From Agrobacterium tumefaciens (lineage in GTDB: Bacteria > Pseudomonadota > Alphaproteobacteria > Rhizobiales > Rhizobiaceae): 64,000 nucleotides of DNA. Shown here piece by piece: positions 18,050-27,008 of this stretch. How positions within the stretch are numbered: position 1 is the stretch's first letter; each line of letters begins with the position of its first letter. The notes below the pieces were generated by a model that saw nothing but the letters and a program-made list of their open reading frames with translations, ran no database searches and was not told the origin of the DNA. Location: assembly GCF_005221385.1 (NCBI RefSeq), contig NZ_CP039903.1, forward strand, positions 2,108,001-2,172,000, in the 5' to 3' direction. The translations under genes and the position numbers were made by a program.

Positions 18050-18339
18050 ACAGGCTTCGCTTCCTGCAAAACCTTCACACGAATGCGCTCGGGAAAATCC
18101 CCCGGCGTCAACAGATGAATTTCCGTGCCACGCATGATGGCCGATAGCTCTTCCAACAGGCCACCCAGATCAAACAAGGTGGCCCCCGGCAGCGCATCCA
18201 CCAGAATATCCAGATCGCTGTCCGGCCGGTCCTCGCCGCGCGCAACGGAGCCGAACACGCGCGGGTTTGCCGCGTTGAAGCGTTTCGTCGCTTCGCGGAT
18301 CGCTTCCCTGTTCTTTTCCAGCGCCTCGGACGGTCTCAT
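18046..18339 (-). CDS. mntA: MntA-like nucleotidyltransferase antitoxin
   Basis: A 97-residue minimal nucleotidyltransferase. The GSX10DXD signature is present as FGSVARGEDRPDSDLDILV (about residues 27-45); in characterised pairs this enzyme adenylylates and silences HepT. The ATG at 18339 is preferred, with GGAG about 9 bases upstream; the frame is open to 18396 but the extra 19 residues do not look conserved. The C-terminus (TPGDFPERIRVKVLQEA) is typical of the family. It precedes hepT by an overlapping ATGA. Confidence 0.85.
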   Translation of the reverse strand: MRPSEALEKNREAIREATKRFNAANPRVFGSVARGEDRPDSDLDILVDALPGATLFDLGGLLEELSAIMRGTEIHLLTPGDFPERIRVKVLQEAKPV

Positions 18340-18392
18340 GATCTCAATCTCCAGACGGCGCGATTCTAGCAGAACGGCCACCGCTCGCCAAT

Positions 18393-18893
18393 TCAACCCT
18401 CCGGCAGTATCGCGGAAAGGCGAAGCCAGGCGATCTTCTCCACCTGCGCCGTCGCGGTCGCGAACTCTTGCGCCGCGTCATTGCCAATGCGGGTTTCGAA
18501 GGCGGAAAGAATATCGTGCCTGTTCAGCCCCTTGACCGCGATGATGAAGGGAAAGCCGAATTTTTGGGTATAGGCGCTGTTCAGCTCAGTGAAACGGGCG
18601 TGCTCTTCGGGGGTAAGCCGGTCCAGCCCCGCCCCCGCCTGTTCGTTGCGGCTATCGGCCGTCAGTTCGCCCGCAATCGCCAGCTTGCCGGCAAGATCGG
18701 GATGCGCCCGTAATACACCAAGCCGTTCGGCCTCTGAAGCGGCGCGGAACTGCGCGGTGAGTGCGGCATGAACCGCCTTCGCCGCCAAATCACCCTCGAC
18801 CGCACCGGCATCATAGGCACGTTCGGCGATGAAGGGCGAATGTTCGAACACGCCACCAAAACGGGCGACAAATTCCTGCCGCGCCGACATCAC
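18393..18893 (-). CDS. uraD: OHCU decarboxylase
   Basis: A 166-residue all-helical 2-oxo-4-hydroxy-4-carboxy-5-ureidoimidazoline decarboxylase, giving S-allantoin. The catalytic histidine lies in RAHPDLAGK (about residue 63), and LTPEEHARFTELNSAYTQKF followed by FPFIIAVKG is the usual C-terminal signature. Its start overlaps the puuE stop by 4 bases. The next gene down is the mntA antitoxin, after 53 bases. Confidence 0.93.
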   Translation of the reverse strand: MMSARQEFVARFGGVFEHSPFIAERAYDAGAVEGDLAAKAVHAALTAQFRAASEAERLGVLRAHPDLAGKLAIAGELTADSRNEQAGAGLDRLTPEEHARFTELNSAYTQKFGFPFIIAVKGLNRHDILSAFETRIGNDAAQEFATATAQVEKIAWLRLSAILPEG

Positions 18894-19813
18894 GGAGCCA
18901 CCGGCTTGTGGTGTTCATGCCAGTGCCGGGCGATCTCGATCCGCTGCGGGATCCAAACCTTGTCATGGCTGAGCACATATTCGATGAAACGGCGAAGTGC
19001 CGCCGCCCGGCCGGGCCGACCGACAAGACGGCAATGCAGGCCGACGCTCATCATCTTCGGCGCGCCTTCAGCGCCTTCCTGATAAAGCACGTCGAACGCG
19101 TCTTTCAGATAGGTGAAGAACTGGTCGCCGGAATTGAAACCCTGCGGCGTGGCAAAACGCATGTCGTTGGTGTCAAGCGTATAGGGAATGATCAGGAAAG
19201 GCTCATCCTTCGCACCCTTCACCCAGTAGGGCAGATCGTCGGCATAGGAGTCCGACGAATAGAGAAAACCGCCCTCTTCCATGACGAGGCGCAGCGTATT
19301 GTCCGAAGGCTTGCCCTGATACATGCCGTAAGGTCGTTCACCGGTCACCTCCTTATGCAGGCGCACCGCTTCGGTTATGTGCTTGCGCTCTTCGTCTTCG
19401 GAGAAATCCTTATATTCCAGCCAGCGATAACCATGGCTGGCAATTTCCCAGCCCGCTTCCTTCATGGCCGCAACGGCTTCCGGATTGCGGGCCATGGCGG
19501 CGGTCACGCCATAAACGGTGGTGGTGACGCCAAGACCTGTGAACATGCGCCACAGCCGCCAGAAGCCGGCGCGCGAACCATATTCGTAGATCGATTCCAT
19601 GTTCAGGTTGCGCTGGCCGGGCCATGGCTGGGCGCCGACGATTTCCGACAGCAGCGATTCTGACGCCTTGTCATTATCGAGAATGCAGCTTTCGCCGCCC
19701 TCCTCGTAGTTGATGACGAATTGCACGGCGATGCGCGCGCCGCCCGGCCATTTCGGATCGGGAACATGACGGCCATAGCCCACCAGATTGCGGGAGTAAT
19801 TGTCGGAAATCAT
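18890..19813 (-). CDS. puuE: Allantoinase PuuE (polysaccharide-deacetylase fold)
   Basis: A 307-residue cofactor-independent allantoinase of the polysaccharide deacetylase superfamily, hydrolysing allantoin to allantoate. Characteristic are the start LVGYGRHVPDPKWPGGARIA, VNYEEGGE-like VQFVINYEEGGES, YEYGSRAGFWR, EIASHGYRWLEY and YMYQGKPS-like YGMYQGKPSDNT. First gene of a six- to seven-gene minus-strand operon with uraD, mntA, hepT, allA, uraH and a metallophosphatase. Confidence 0.93.
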   Translation of the reverse strand: MISDNYSRNLVGYGRHVPDPKWPGGARIAVQFVINYEEGGESCILDNDKASESLLSEIVGAQPWPGQRNLNMESIYEYGSRAGFWRLWRMFTGLGVTTTVYGVTAAMARNPEAVAAMKEAGWEIASHGYRWLEYKDFSEDEERKHITEAVRLHKEVTGERPYGMYQGKPSDNTLRLVMEEGGFLYSSDSYADDLPYWVKGAKDEPFLIIPYTLDTNDMRFATPQGFNSGDQFFTYLKDAFDVLYQEGAEGAPKMMSVGLHCRLVGRPGRAAALRRFIEYVLSHDKVWIPQRIEIARHWHEHHKPVAP

Positions 19814-19856
19814 TCAGCCACCCAAGACATCTCTCCCCAGGCGAAAACCGATTTAG

Positions 19857-19876
19857 GGAGACATAAACAAATCTCC
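19857..19876. promoter_or_regulatory. Small dyad upstream of puuE
   Basis: GGAGA and TCTCC arms separated by 10 AT-rich bases, 44 bases before the puuE start. It could be an operator for the ureide operon or chance; it does not match the dyads upstream of puuD. Confidence 0.25.
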
Positions 19877-20018
19877 AAAGCGCGCCGACCCCGGAATGGG
19901 TAAACGGCGCAAACTTCGGATATGCGATGCCGAACGGTATCATCCGCATCCGGAATGTCGAGATCAATTTTGCCGACATTCCGATGCTTTTTTGTATACG
20001 ATTATGGGCAGCCGTTTC

Positions 20019-20726
20019 TCAGGCAATCTTGCGGGCGGACACGCGGCCCATGGGATGCAGCGAATGCACCCGGAAGGGCGCACCCGGTTCATCCTCGATG
20101 AAGAGAGCAAGGCTGGAAAATTGCAGTTCCCGGGTCAGCAACGGCTCGAAAACCTTGCGCACGGCACGCTCGATTCTCTGGCTGCTGGCAGGCTCAACAC
20201 CGCCCGTCAGCGACATCTGGAACCGGAACTCATCCATCACATGCGGGCTGCCCCAGCGGTGCAGGTTGGTGAGCTGCGAGGCCGAAAGCCGGTCCGGATC
20301 CGCCCGCTCGATTTCCGCCTCGGAAAGCGGCGCGCGGTAACGGTCGAATTCCTGCACCACGCGGGCGGCGAAAAAATGCAGCACTTCGCAGGGGCGCTCG
20401 GGGACGAGGCTGAAGACATTTCCATGCCTTGCCACCACGAGTTGTGGAAGCGTGAAAGGATCCTGCTTGCCGGAGAAATACATCAGGTCGCGCAAAAGCG
20501 CGGCCTCGGAATGGCCCTCGGCAAGCCGGAAAGGAGCCTTGATCGTGCCATGGAAACCGTAACGGCGTGGCAGCGCCGTGTGGTATGAAATCTCCTGCAT
20601 GCCGAGATCGATCATGCCCGGCGGCTCCACCGCCTGACCGGAATAGGCATCGCGCCCCAACCACGCGGCGGCTGCCTGCGTCAGGGGGTCATTGGGGGTA
20701 GGCGTGAAATGAATGGCGTATCGCAT
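20019..20726 (-). CDS. DUF1045 family protein (2H-phosphoesterase-like)
   Basis: A 235-residue DUF1045 protein, a family often found with phosphonate-utilisation genes and related to the 2H phosphoesterases. Visible are MRYAIHFTPTP at the start, LPRRYGFHGTIKAPFRL (first His-x-Thr motif, about residue 60) and FRFQMSLTGG (about residue 167), where a second His would be expected but glutamine stands. No phosphonate genes lie nearby in this window. It is followed upstream by the FAD oxidoreductase gene in the same direction, 96 bases away. Confidence 0.8.
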   Translation of the reverse strand: MRYAIHFTPTPNDPLTQAAAAWLGRDAYSGQAVEPPGMIDLGMQEISYHTALPRRYGFHGTIKAPFRLAEGHSEAALLRDLMYFSGKQDPFTLPQLVVARHGNVFSLVPERPCEVLHFFAARVVQEFDRYRAPLSEAEIERADPDRLSASQLTNLHRWGSPHVMDEFRFQMSLTGGVEPASSQRIERAVRKVFEPLLTRELQFSSLALFIEDEPGAPFRVHSLHPMGRVSARKIA

Positions 20727-20822
20727 GCGCTGTCACCTCGCCGCAAAAGCGGCCAAACCGGCCTCGTTGCAGGCCAGCAAATAGGTGATTTGCATGACAG
20801 ATTAACGACGTGGACGGCCTGA

Positions 20823-22046
20823 TCAGCACTTTCCAAAGTCCGTGACGGCAATATTCACGTGTTGTTGAAGGCGAAACCCGGCGGGCAGGACAGGTGTCTT
20901 CCCGCACACGGTTTGCAACGCCGCATCGGCAAGAAAATGGGCAAGACCGAAGCTGACCTTGAAACCACCCGAAAGCGCAACAAGCTTCGGACAACCGGCA
21001 ACCGACCCCACCATCGGGTCTCTCCCGACCGCCTTTGGCCGCAGGCCGGCCCACCGTTCGAGAACTCGTGCGCGGGCAAGCGATGGCACCACCGCACACG
21101 CCTCGGCAAGCAGCTTTTCCAGCTTTTCGTCGGTGCTGAAAGGCGCAGAAAAACAATCTTCGCTGGTACTGCCGATGGCGACGGTGCCATCCTCATGCGG
21201 CACGATATAAAGACCGTTCAGGAAGACGACCGGCATGGCCGGGTCAACCGCCGTGTCAAGAAGCGCTGCCTGCCCCTTCACCGCCTGCCCGAGCGAAACG
21301 CCGGCCGCAAGGCCGAGCGCATCGCGGATCAGGGGGAAAGAGCCATGCCCGTTGGCGACAATGGCATGGCTGAAGACAATCTCTTCCCCCGAAGACAGCA
21401 TTGCCCGCCCGGCCTGCAGGTCGAGTGAGACAACACGGCGCTGCTCCGCCACCCGCACGTGATGCGCCTTGCGGAGAAACGCCGAGAGAAGGGCGATCAT
21501 CGCGCGCGGCGAAACCCGCGCCGCCAGCGTATCCAGCACAAAACCCGCCTGACCCGCCGCATCATCCACCCATTCAAGAACGGAAGGCCGGTCACCGACA
21601 TGCCAGTGGAACTGGCGCTCGCCCGAAACCCAGTTTTCCCCGGCATCCCGTTCGTGCCGCTCCGCGATGCCGCGCAAATGCGGCTTGGGCAGCGGAATGA
21701 TCCGGCCGCAACGGCGATAACCGGCGGAAAGCCCGGTATCGGCTTCCAGCTCGGCAATTTCCGTTTCCAGCGCCACGAGGGCATCGAACTGGAACTGCTT
21801 CTTGTCCGACCAGCGGTCCGGCATATGCGGCATCAAGGCGCCAAGCAGCCCGCCGCTTGCTCCACTGCCAAGCTGCTCCGCCTCCACCAGCAGAGTGTCT
21901 ATTCCGAGCCGTTCTGCCTTGACGGCGGCCCATAGCCCCATAATGCCGCCACCGACGATGAGGAGCGGTATGGAACCGGGCAATGTTGACACTGCCAATC
22001 TTGGAGATTGACCCTGTTCGAAAGCAGGATTATCGGCATTAGCCAT
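20823..22046 (-). CDS. FAD-dependent oxidoreductase, likely stand-alone MnmC oxidase domain
   Basis: A 407-residue DAO-family flavoprotein: LLIVGGGIMGLWAAVKAERL (dinucleotide motif, about residue 27), a GSGASGGLLGALMPHMPDRW segment split here as GSGASGGLLGAL and MPHMPDRW, and a C-terminal GLRPKAVGRDP / LSGGFKVSFGLAH. The GASGG-LLGALMPH stretch is like the C-terminal oxidase domain of MnmC, and the gene is divergent from mnmD, so it probably removes the carboxymethyl group of cmnm5s2U34 in tRNA. The ATG at 22046 overlaps the mnmD ATG on the other strand and has a GGA 8 bases upstream; the frame is open to 22115. Confidence 0.75.
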   Translation of the reverse strand: MANADNPAFEQGQSPRLAVSTLPGSIPLLIVGGGIMGLWAAVKAERLGIDTLLVEAEQLGSGASGGLLGALMPHMPDRWSDKKQFQFDALVALETEIAELEADTGLSAGYRRCGRIIPLPKPHLRGIAERHERDAGENWVSGERQFHWHVGDRPSVLEWVDDAAGQAGFVLDTLAARVSPRAMIALLSAFLRKAHHVRVAEQRRVVSLDLQAGRAMLSSGEEIVFSHAIVANGHGSFPLIRDALGLAAGVSLGQAVKGQAALLDTAVDPAMPVVFLNGLYIVPHEDGTVAIGSTSEDCFSAPFSTDEKLEKLLAEACAVVPSLARARVLERWAGLRPKAVGRDPMVGSVAGCPKLVALSGGFKVSFGLAHFLADAALQTVCGKTPVLPAGFRLQQHVNIAVTDFGKC

Positions 22047-22800
22047 GAAAAATTCCAACGACACTATCCCAGAGGCTGGCACAGAGACCGGTTCCTTAAC
22101 CGGAGAAACCCGCACCGCGCTCGACTGGCGTGATGGGGATATGCCCTATTCACTGGCCTTTGACGACCATTTTTATTGCCAGACGGATGGCCGACTGGAA
22201 TGCGGCCATGTCTTCCTGTCCGGAAACGGCCTGCCAGAACGTTGGCTCGAACGGGAGGGCGCCTTCCGCATCGGTGAGCTGGGCTTCGGCACCGGCCTTA
22301 ATCTCTGCGAGACATGGCGCCAATGGAAAGAAGTCCGCAACGGCCGCTCCAGGCTGCATTTCATCTCCTTCGAGCTTTACCCGATGAAGGCGGACGAAAT
22401 CGACCGGGCGCTTTCCCGCTGGCCGGAGGTAGATACTGAGCGCAAGGCGCTCGTCGCCCTCTGGCCGGAAGAGCCACAAGGCAGGGTCGAAATCGAACTG
22501 GATGGCGAGACGCGCCTGACGGTGGTCTGCGGCGAGGCCCTTGCCGGAATCTCCAACAGCAACGAGAGTTTCGACGCCTGGTTTCTGGATGGCTTCGCGC
22601 CGGCGCGTAATCCAGACATGTGGTCGCTGGAAATCATGCAGGCGCTCTTTGCCAAAACGGCGTCGGAGGGCACATTCGCCACCTATGCCGCCGCCGGTTT
22701 CGTTCGCCGCAACCTCATCGCCGCCGGTTTTGATCTGGAGCGCCGCAAAGGGTTTGCCGGAAAGCGGGAGATGCTCTGCGGCACCAAACGGCCCGCCTGA
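22045..22800 (+). CDS. mnmD: tRNA 5-methylaminomethyl-2-thiouridine methyltransferase (MnmD)
   Basis: A 251-residue SAM-dependent methyltransferase matching the N-terminal domain of E. coli MnmC. Key stretches: LDWRDGDMPYSLAFDDHFYC (about residues 29-48), the SAM loop ELGFGTGLNLCET (about 77), SFELYPM, DAWFLDGFAPARNPDMW (catalytic D-G-F-A-P-x-x-N-P-x-M-W motif) and the C-terminal KREMLCGT. It methylates nm5s2U34 to mnm5s2U34. The oxidase partner is encoded divergently with overlapping start codons rather than fused. Confidence 0.88.
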   Translation: MKNSNDTIPEAGTETGSLTGETRTALDWRDGDMPYSLAFDDHFYCQTDGRLECGHVFLSGNGLPERWLEREGAFRIGELGFGTGLNLCETWRQWKEVRNGRSRLHFISFELYPMKADEIDRALSRWPEVDTERKALVALWPEEPQGRVEIELDGETRLTVVCGEALAGISNSNESFDAWFLDGFAPARNPDMWSLEIMQALFAKTASEGTFATYAAAGFVRRNLIAAGFDLERRKGFAGKREMLCGTKRPA

Positions 22801-22833
22801 GGTAATTCCGAAAACCGTCGCCGCGCCGGATGA

Positions 22834-25800
22834 TCAGACGCCTGGCGCATCACGGCGGGGCATGGCATCCCCCAGCCATTGCGCGATCTTGTCCTCGAGA
22901 ATTTCAGGACTGATCGGTTTCGACAGATAATCATCCATGCCCGCCTGCAGGCAAAGTTCCCGGTCAGCCTCCTGCGTATGGGCGGTAACACCGATGATCG
23001 GCACGTGCCGGCCGTCAGCCGCCGCCTGTTCGGCGGCGCGGATGGCGAGCGTGGCCTGATGGCCGTTCATGACCGGCATCGAGACATCCATGAGGATGAT
23101 GGCGGGATTGTTTTCCTCCCACGCCTGAACCGCCTTCTTGCCGTTGCCGACGATCAGGAAACGCAAACCCGCCTGCTGCAAAATCTGGGTGAAGACAATC
23201 TGGTTGACGTCATTGTCCTCGGCCACCAGCACGTCGATCAGGCTCGGCCTGCGGCGTTCGGGAACAGCCGGGTCCGCTGGCAGAATACGCTGTTTCTTTT
23301 CAGCCAGACGCCTTTCCGGGCGCACGGCTCCGCCGCTTGGCTCCAGCGCCAGCGGCTGCAAGCGGGCACGCTTCAGCCGCACATCCCGCACCACATCGAA
23401 CAGGGTGGAGCGCAAAAGCCGCGCCCGTGCCGGCTTCATCAGATGCGCCTGCACGTTGAGATCGGTAAACAGCGTCTCGTCGCCCACCACATCCATGGAG
23501 GTCAGGAACACGATGGCAATCTCATCGAAACGTCGGTCCGCACGAATACGCTCGACCACATCCAGCCCGTTCATGACAGGCATATGATAATCGAGAATGA
23601 CGGCATCGATGGCAAAGCCGAGCGACACGGCCTCCTGCAGCACGGCGATGCCGGACGGGCCGTCCTCCACCGCATGGCCATCAATGCCCCATGTCTTCAG
23701 CTGCTCGGTCAATATACGGCGATTGACGTCATTGTCGTCGATGACCAGCACCCGGATATCGTCGATCGCCACGGACATAAGCGGAACGTCGCGCCGCCTT
23801 TCGGTGACCTGAAATGGAATATTGACCTCGAAGGTCGATCCCTTGCCGACCTCGCTCACGACATTGATCGAACCGTCGAAGAGACCGACAAGGCCGACCG
23901 TGATCGCCAGTCCAAGCCCTGTTCCCTCGTGCCGGCGCGTCGCCGAACCATCCACCTGGATGAACTTGTCGAAGATGGTCTCGAGCTTGTCGCGCGGAAT
24001 GCCGATGCCGCTGTCTTCGACGCGCAGCGAGAGCATGGTTTCGGACGCCTCGGCCGACTGCGCAGCAAGCTCGATCAGCACATGCCCCGTTTCGGTGAAT
24101 TTAACGGCATTGCCGACGAGATTGGTGACGATCTGACGGAACCGCCCGGCATCGCCCATGACCTTGCCGAAAACCGACGGGTCGATCCGGACAACCAGTT
24201 CTATGTCCTTTTCCAGCGCCGCCGAGGAGAGGAGCGAAACCACATCCTCCACCGCTTCGGCCGGATCGAAAGGCACGCTGCGCAGCTTCATCTGCCCGGC
24301 CTCGATCTTGGAAAAATCGAGAATGTCGTTGATGATCGTCAGAAGGGCATTGCCTGACTTGACGATGATATCGGTAAAGGTCTTCTGGCGCGTATCCAGA
24401 TTGGATTTGGCCAGAAGCTCCGCCATGCCGAGCACGCCGTTCATCGGCGTGCGGATTTCATGGCTCATATTGGCCAGGAATTCCGATTTGGCGCGATCCG
24501 CCGCTTCCGCCCGCGAAAGCAGCCGCTGCAACTCTTCCTCGCGCAGCTTCATCTCGGTCACATCAGTGACGATGACGAGCCAATAATTGCCGGAACTATT
24601 GGTGGCTTCCAGATTGAGCCAGGTTTTGCCGGCCACATGGATGAGCCAGGAAAACGGCTGGTTGGCGGCGATATTGTCTTTCCAGGCGGCGAGCGTCGCC
24701 GCCGCCTCCTCGGCGGTGCCGAAATCTCCGCGCTTGGCACAATGGGCAAAGAAACCCGACCAATTGCGGCCTTTTTCCAGGAGATGCGGCGGCACGTCGA
24801 ACATCCGCGCCATCGCTTCGTTGGACATGATGATCGTGCCCTGCTCGACCAGCACCAGGCCCTGCGCCATGGCGCGCGTGGCGCCCTGCATATATTCGCC
24901 GACGCGCTCCAGCTCGACCTTGGCCTTCATGATCTCTGCATCGCGCATGCGCACATCGGTCACGTCGGCGTAAGTGCTGAGGATTTTCCCGCCATCGAGG
25001 CGGGTTTTCGAGATGACGGTGACCTTGCCGCTTTTGCTGCGCACTTCGCGGGGGGCAGAGGCCTCCTTGCTGAGAAGCCGCTCCGTTCGCTGGCTATAAA
25101 GATCGTCGAAGGACATGTCGCCGTAGTCGTAAAGGCCGCTTTCGAAATTCAGCTCCATGAAGTCGCGATAGCTTTTGCCGACCAGCGACTTCTCGCCGCC
25201 AATTTCGCCCCAGACCTCGTAAAAGAACGGATTGACATATTCGATGACGAGATCGGCATTGATGAGCAGCACCCCCACCGGCAGGGCGTGAAGAATCGCC
25301 TCCAGCTGGCGGTGCAGCGCCTCTGCCCTGGCCTGTGCCGCAATCAGCGCATTTTCACGGTCCTGCAACAGGCTGACATCGGTGACCGAGCCGACCAGAT
25401 AATATTCGTCGTCAGGCGTCGCCACCCGGCCGAGGCGGGTGATGACGGGAACGGAGCCGCCATCCGGCAGCGGCAGGGTTTCCGCCTTCTCAATCGCCTC
25501 GCCGGTTTCAAGCAGCCGCTCGTTTTCAAGGCGGGACTGCTCGCCGGTCGCCGGAAACATCTCGTTTTCGGTCTTGCCGATGAAATGGGCGAGATCGCCT
25601 CCGACAAATTTTTCATAGGCCGCATTGGCAAAAGTCAGCCGCCTGTCGTGATCGCGCAGGAACACCGCCACCGGCAGTTGCTCAAGCGCGGCGCGCAGCA
25701 GCCAGGTCTCGCGGATCTGCGTGCTGAGCAGGGTCTCATGCGCCTTGAACTCGGTCACGTCGATGCGCAGACCGACCAGCATGCCGTTTTCCAGCCGCTT

Positions 25801-26532
25801 GTTGACCATGCGCACCCAGCGGCCATCGGCAAACTGCTCCACCCTTTCCAGATAGGGCAGGGAAAAATCCCGCAGCTGCTCCTGCTTCCAGCTTTCAAAA
25901 GCCGGATCGTCCACTTTCGCGCGGCTGTAACCGCTGGAAAAATAGACCGCTTCCATCAGCGCTTCGAGCCGCATGCCCGGCTTCAGCGCAACACCGAAGG
26001 CACTGTAGAATTCCACGAAGCGGGCGTTGCAATAGATCAGCCGGTTTTCATCGTCATAGATAACGATACCGGCGTCGATGAGATCGATCACACCGCTGCC
26101 GAACAGCAATTCGGAGGCGTTATCGCCGCTGGAAAAGCCCTCAATGGCAACCGCCGGCATTTCCTCGAATGCTTCGAACAGGAAGAGATTGCCGTCATCG
26201 CCGATAAAACGTTCGCAACGAAGCGTATATGGCCCGGAAGACGCCGCACCATGACAGGCGATAAGCTCATCCGTGGCGAAGACCAGCGAGCGGCGCTCCC
26301 TGTCTTCCCGCTCGGCATCGCGAATATCGGCGGAGAGGGAAAGGCTCGTTTGCCCCTGAAACGCTGCGGGTGGACGCCCCATGATCCGGCCATAGGCGGC
26401 GTTGACCATGAGATAGCGCAGCTCGCTGTCCTTGATGCACGCGGGCAGGTCCAGGGCGGCGACGGCCCTGTAAGCTTTTTCCAGCAACCCGCTGCCTTCG
26501 GTCAATCGATACTCCACACCGTGCAGTTCCAT
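22834..26532 (-). CDS. Orphan hybrid histidine kinase with multiple PAS and two receiver domains
   Basis: A 1232-residue soluble hybrid kinase; I see no membrane segment. About five PAS-like units start near residues 15, 150, 290, 415 and 550. The dimerisation domain has the phospho-acceptor histidine in FLANMSHEIRTPMNGVLG (about residue 690), then an HATPase with DSGIGIPRDK and EGTGLGLAI. Two receivers follow: VLVIDDNDVN with ILDYHMPVMNG (from about 927) and VLVAEDNDVN with ILMDVSMPVMNG (from about 1099). There is no HPt domain and no adjacent response regulator, so its phosphorelay partner lies elsewhere. Signal unknown. Confidence 0.9.
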   Translation of the reverse strand: MELHGVEYRLTEGSGLLEKAYRAVAALDLPACIKDSELRYLMVNAAYGRIMGRPPAAFQGQTSLSLSADIRDAEREDRERRSLVFATDELIACHGAASSGPYTLRCERFIGDDGNLFLFEAFEEMPAVAIEGFSSGDNASELLFGSGVIDLIDAGIVIYDDENRLIYCNARFVEFYSAFGVALKPGMRLEALMEAVYFSSGYSRAKVDDPAFESWKQEQLRDFSLPYLERVEQFADGRWVRMVNKRLENGMLVGLRIDVTEFKAHETLLSTQIRETWLLRAALEQLPVAVFLRDHDRRLTFANAAYEKFVGGDLAHFIGKTENEMFPATGEQSRLENERLLETGEAIEKAETLPLPDGGSVPVITRLGRVATPDDEYYLVGSVTDVSLLQDRENALIAAQARAEALHRQLEAILHALPVGVLLINADLVIEYVNPFFYEVWGEIGGEKSLVGKSYRDFMELNFESGLYDYGDMSFDDLYSQRTERLLSKEASAPREVRSKSGKVTVISKTRLDGGKILSTYADVTDVRMRDAEIMKAKVELERVGEYMQGATRAMAQGLVLVEQGTIIMSNEAMARMFDVPPHLLEKGRNWSGFFAHCAKRGDFGTAEEAAATLAAWKDNIAANQPFSWLIHVAGKTWLNLEATNSSGNYWLVIVTDVTEMKLREEELQRLLSRAEAADRAKSEFLANMSHEIRTPMNGVLGMAELLAKSNLDTRQKTFTDIIVKSGNALLTIINDILDFSKIEAGQMKLRSVPFDPAEAVEDVVSLLSSAALEKDIELVVRIDPSVFGKVMGDAGRFRQIVTNLVGNAVKFTETGHVLIELAAQSAEASETMLSLRVEDSGIGIPRDKLETIFDKFIQVDGSATRRHEGTGLGLAITVGLVGLFDGSINVVSEVGKGSTFEVNIPFQVTERRRDVPLMSVAIDDIRVLVIDDNDVNRRILTEQLKTWGIDGHAVEDGPSGIAVLQEAVSLGFAIDAVILDYHMPVMNGLDVVERIRADRRFDEIAIVFLTSMDVVGDETLFTDLNVQAHLMKPARARLLRSTLFDVVRDVRLKRARLQPLALEPSGGAVRPERRLAEKKQRILPADPAVPERRRPSLIDVLVAEDNDVNQIVFTQILQQAGLRFLIVGNGKKAVQAWEENNPAIILMDVSMPVMNGHQATLAIRAAEQAAADGRHVPIIGVTAHTQEADRELCLQAGMDDYLSKPISPEILEDKIAQWLGDAMPRRDAPGV

Positions 26533-27008
26533 TTCTGTCGAATCAAATATTTCCGGATATCGTCGTAAAAACGTTATGTGATAAAATCGCCGTTTGCTAT
26601 GTACCGAGCGGCACCGCTACCCTTTTTTAACCATAATTATTCGCCCCGACGCGCCATTCCAGCCATAACCGCCCGACCTTGCGCATGGCTGCCATGCGTC
26701 GCCCGACAGCGGCATTATAAAACTATCGCTTGACTTTAACGCGCAAAACGCCCACATGCCGGTCAAGCTTTCACCTTCGGCAGCCGCGTGAGCTGCAGCG
26801 TATGTCCAGAACGACTTGTTCCAAGAGAAATCTGGCCCGCATGAAGGAAAAGCGCAACGAATACAGAAGACGGCATTTGCCGCACTGATGCGCAGAAAGT
26901 TATTCCAACCCACAAGTTCCCAATTCACGCGGGGTTCTTGACGCCGAAACCACCGGACAGCAGCCCTGCTCCGGCTGAGTTTGTTTTGGCGCCCCGAAAG
27001 GCAATATA
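26533..27008. other. Long intergenic region upstream of the DEAD-box helicase gene
   Basis: These 476 bases separate the divergent kinase and helicase genes. An open frame on the minus strand at 26617-26928 has no ribosome site, low-complexity codon use and no recognisable product. The region must hold both promoters; RNA-helicase genes of this class often have long, temperature-sensitive leaders, but I see no defined structure to support this here. Confidence 0.4.

Noticed and set aside
26617..26928. Minus-strand 103-residue open frame between the kinase and helicase genes
   Set aside because: No ribosome site, no homology-like pattern, tryptophan-rich odd composition.
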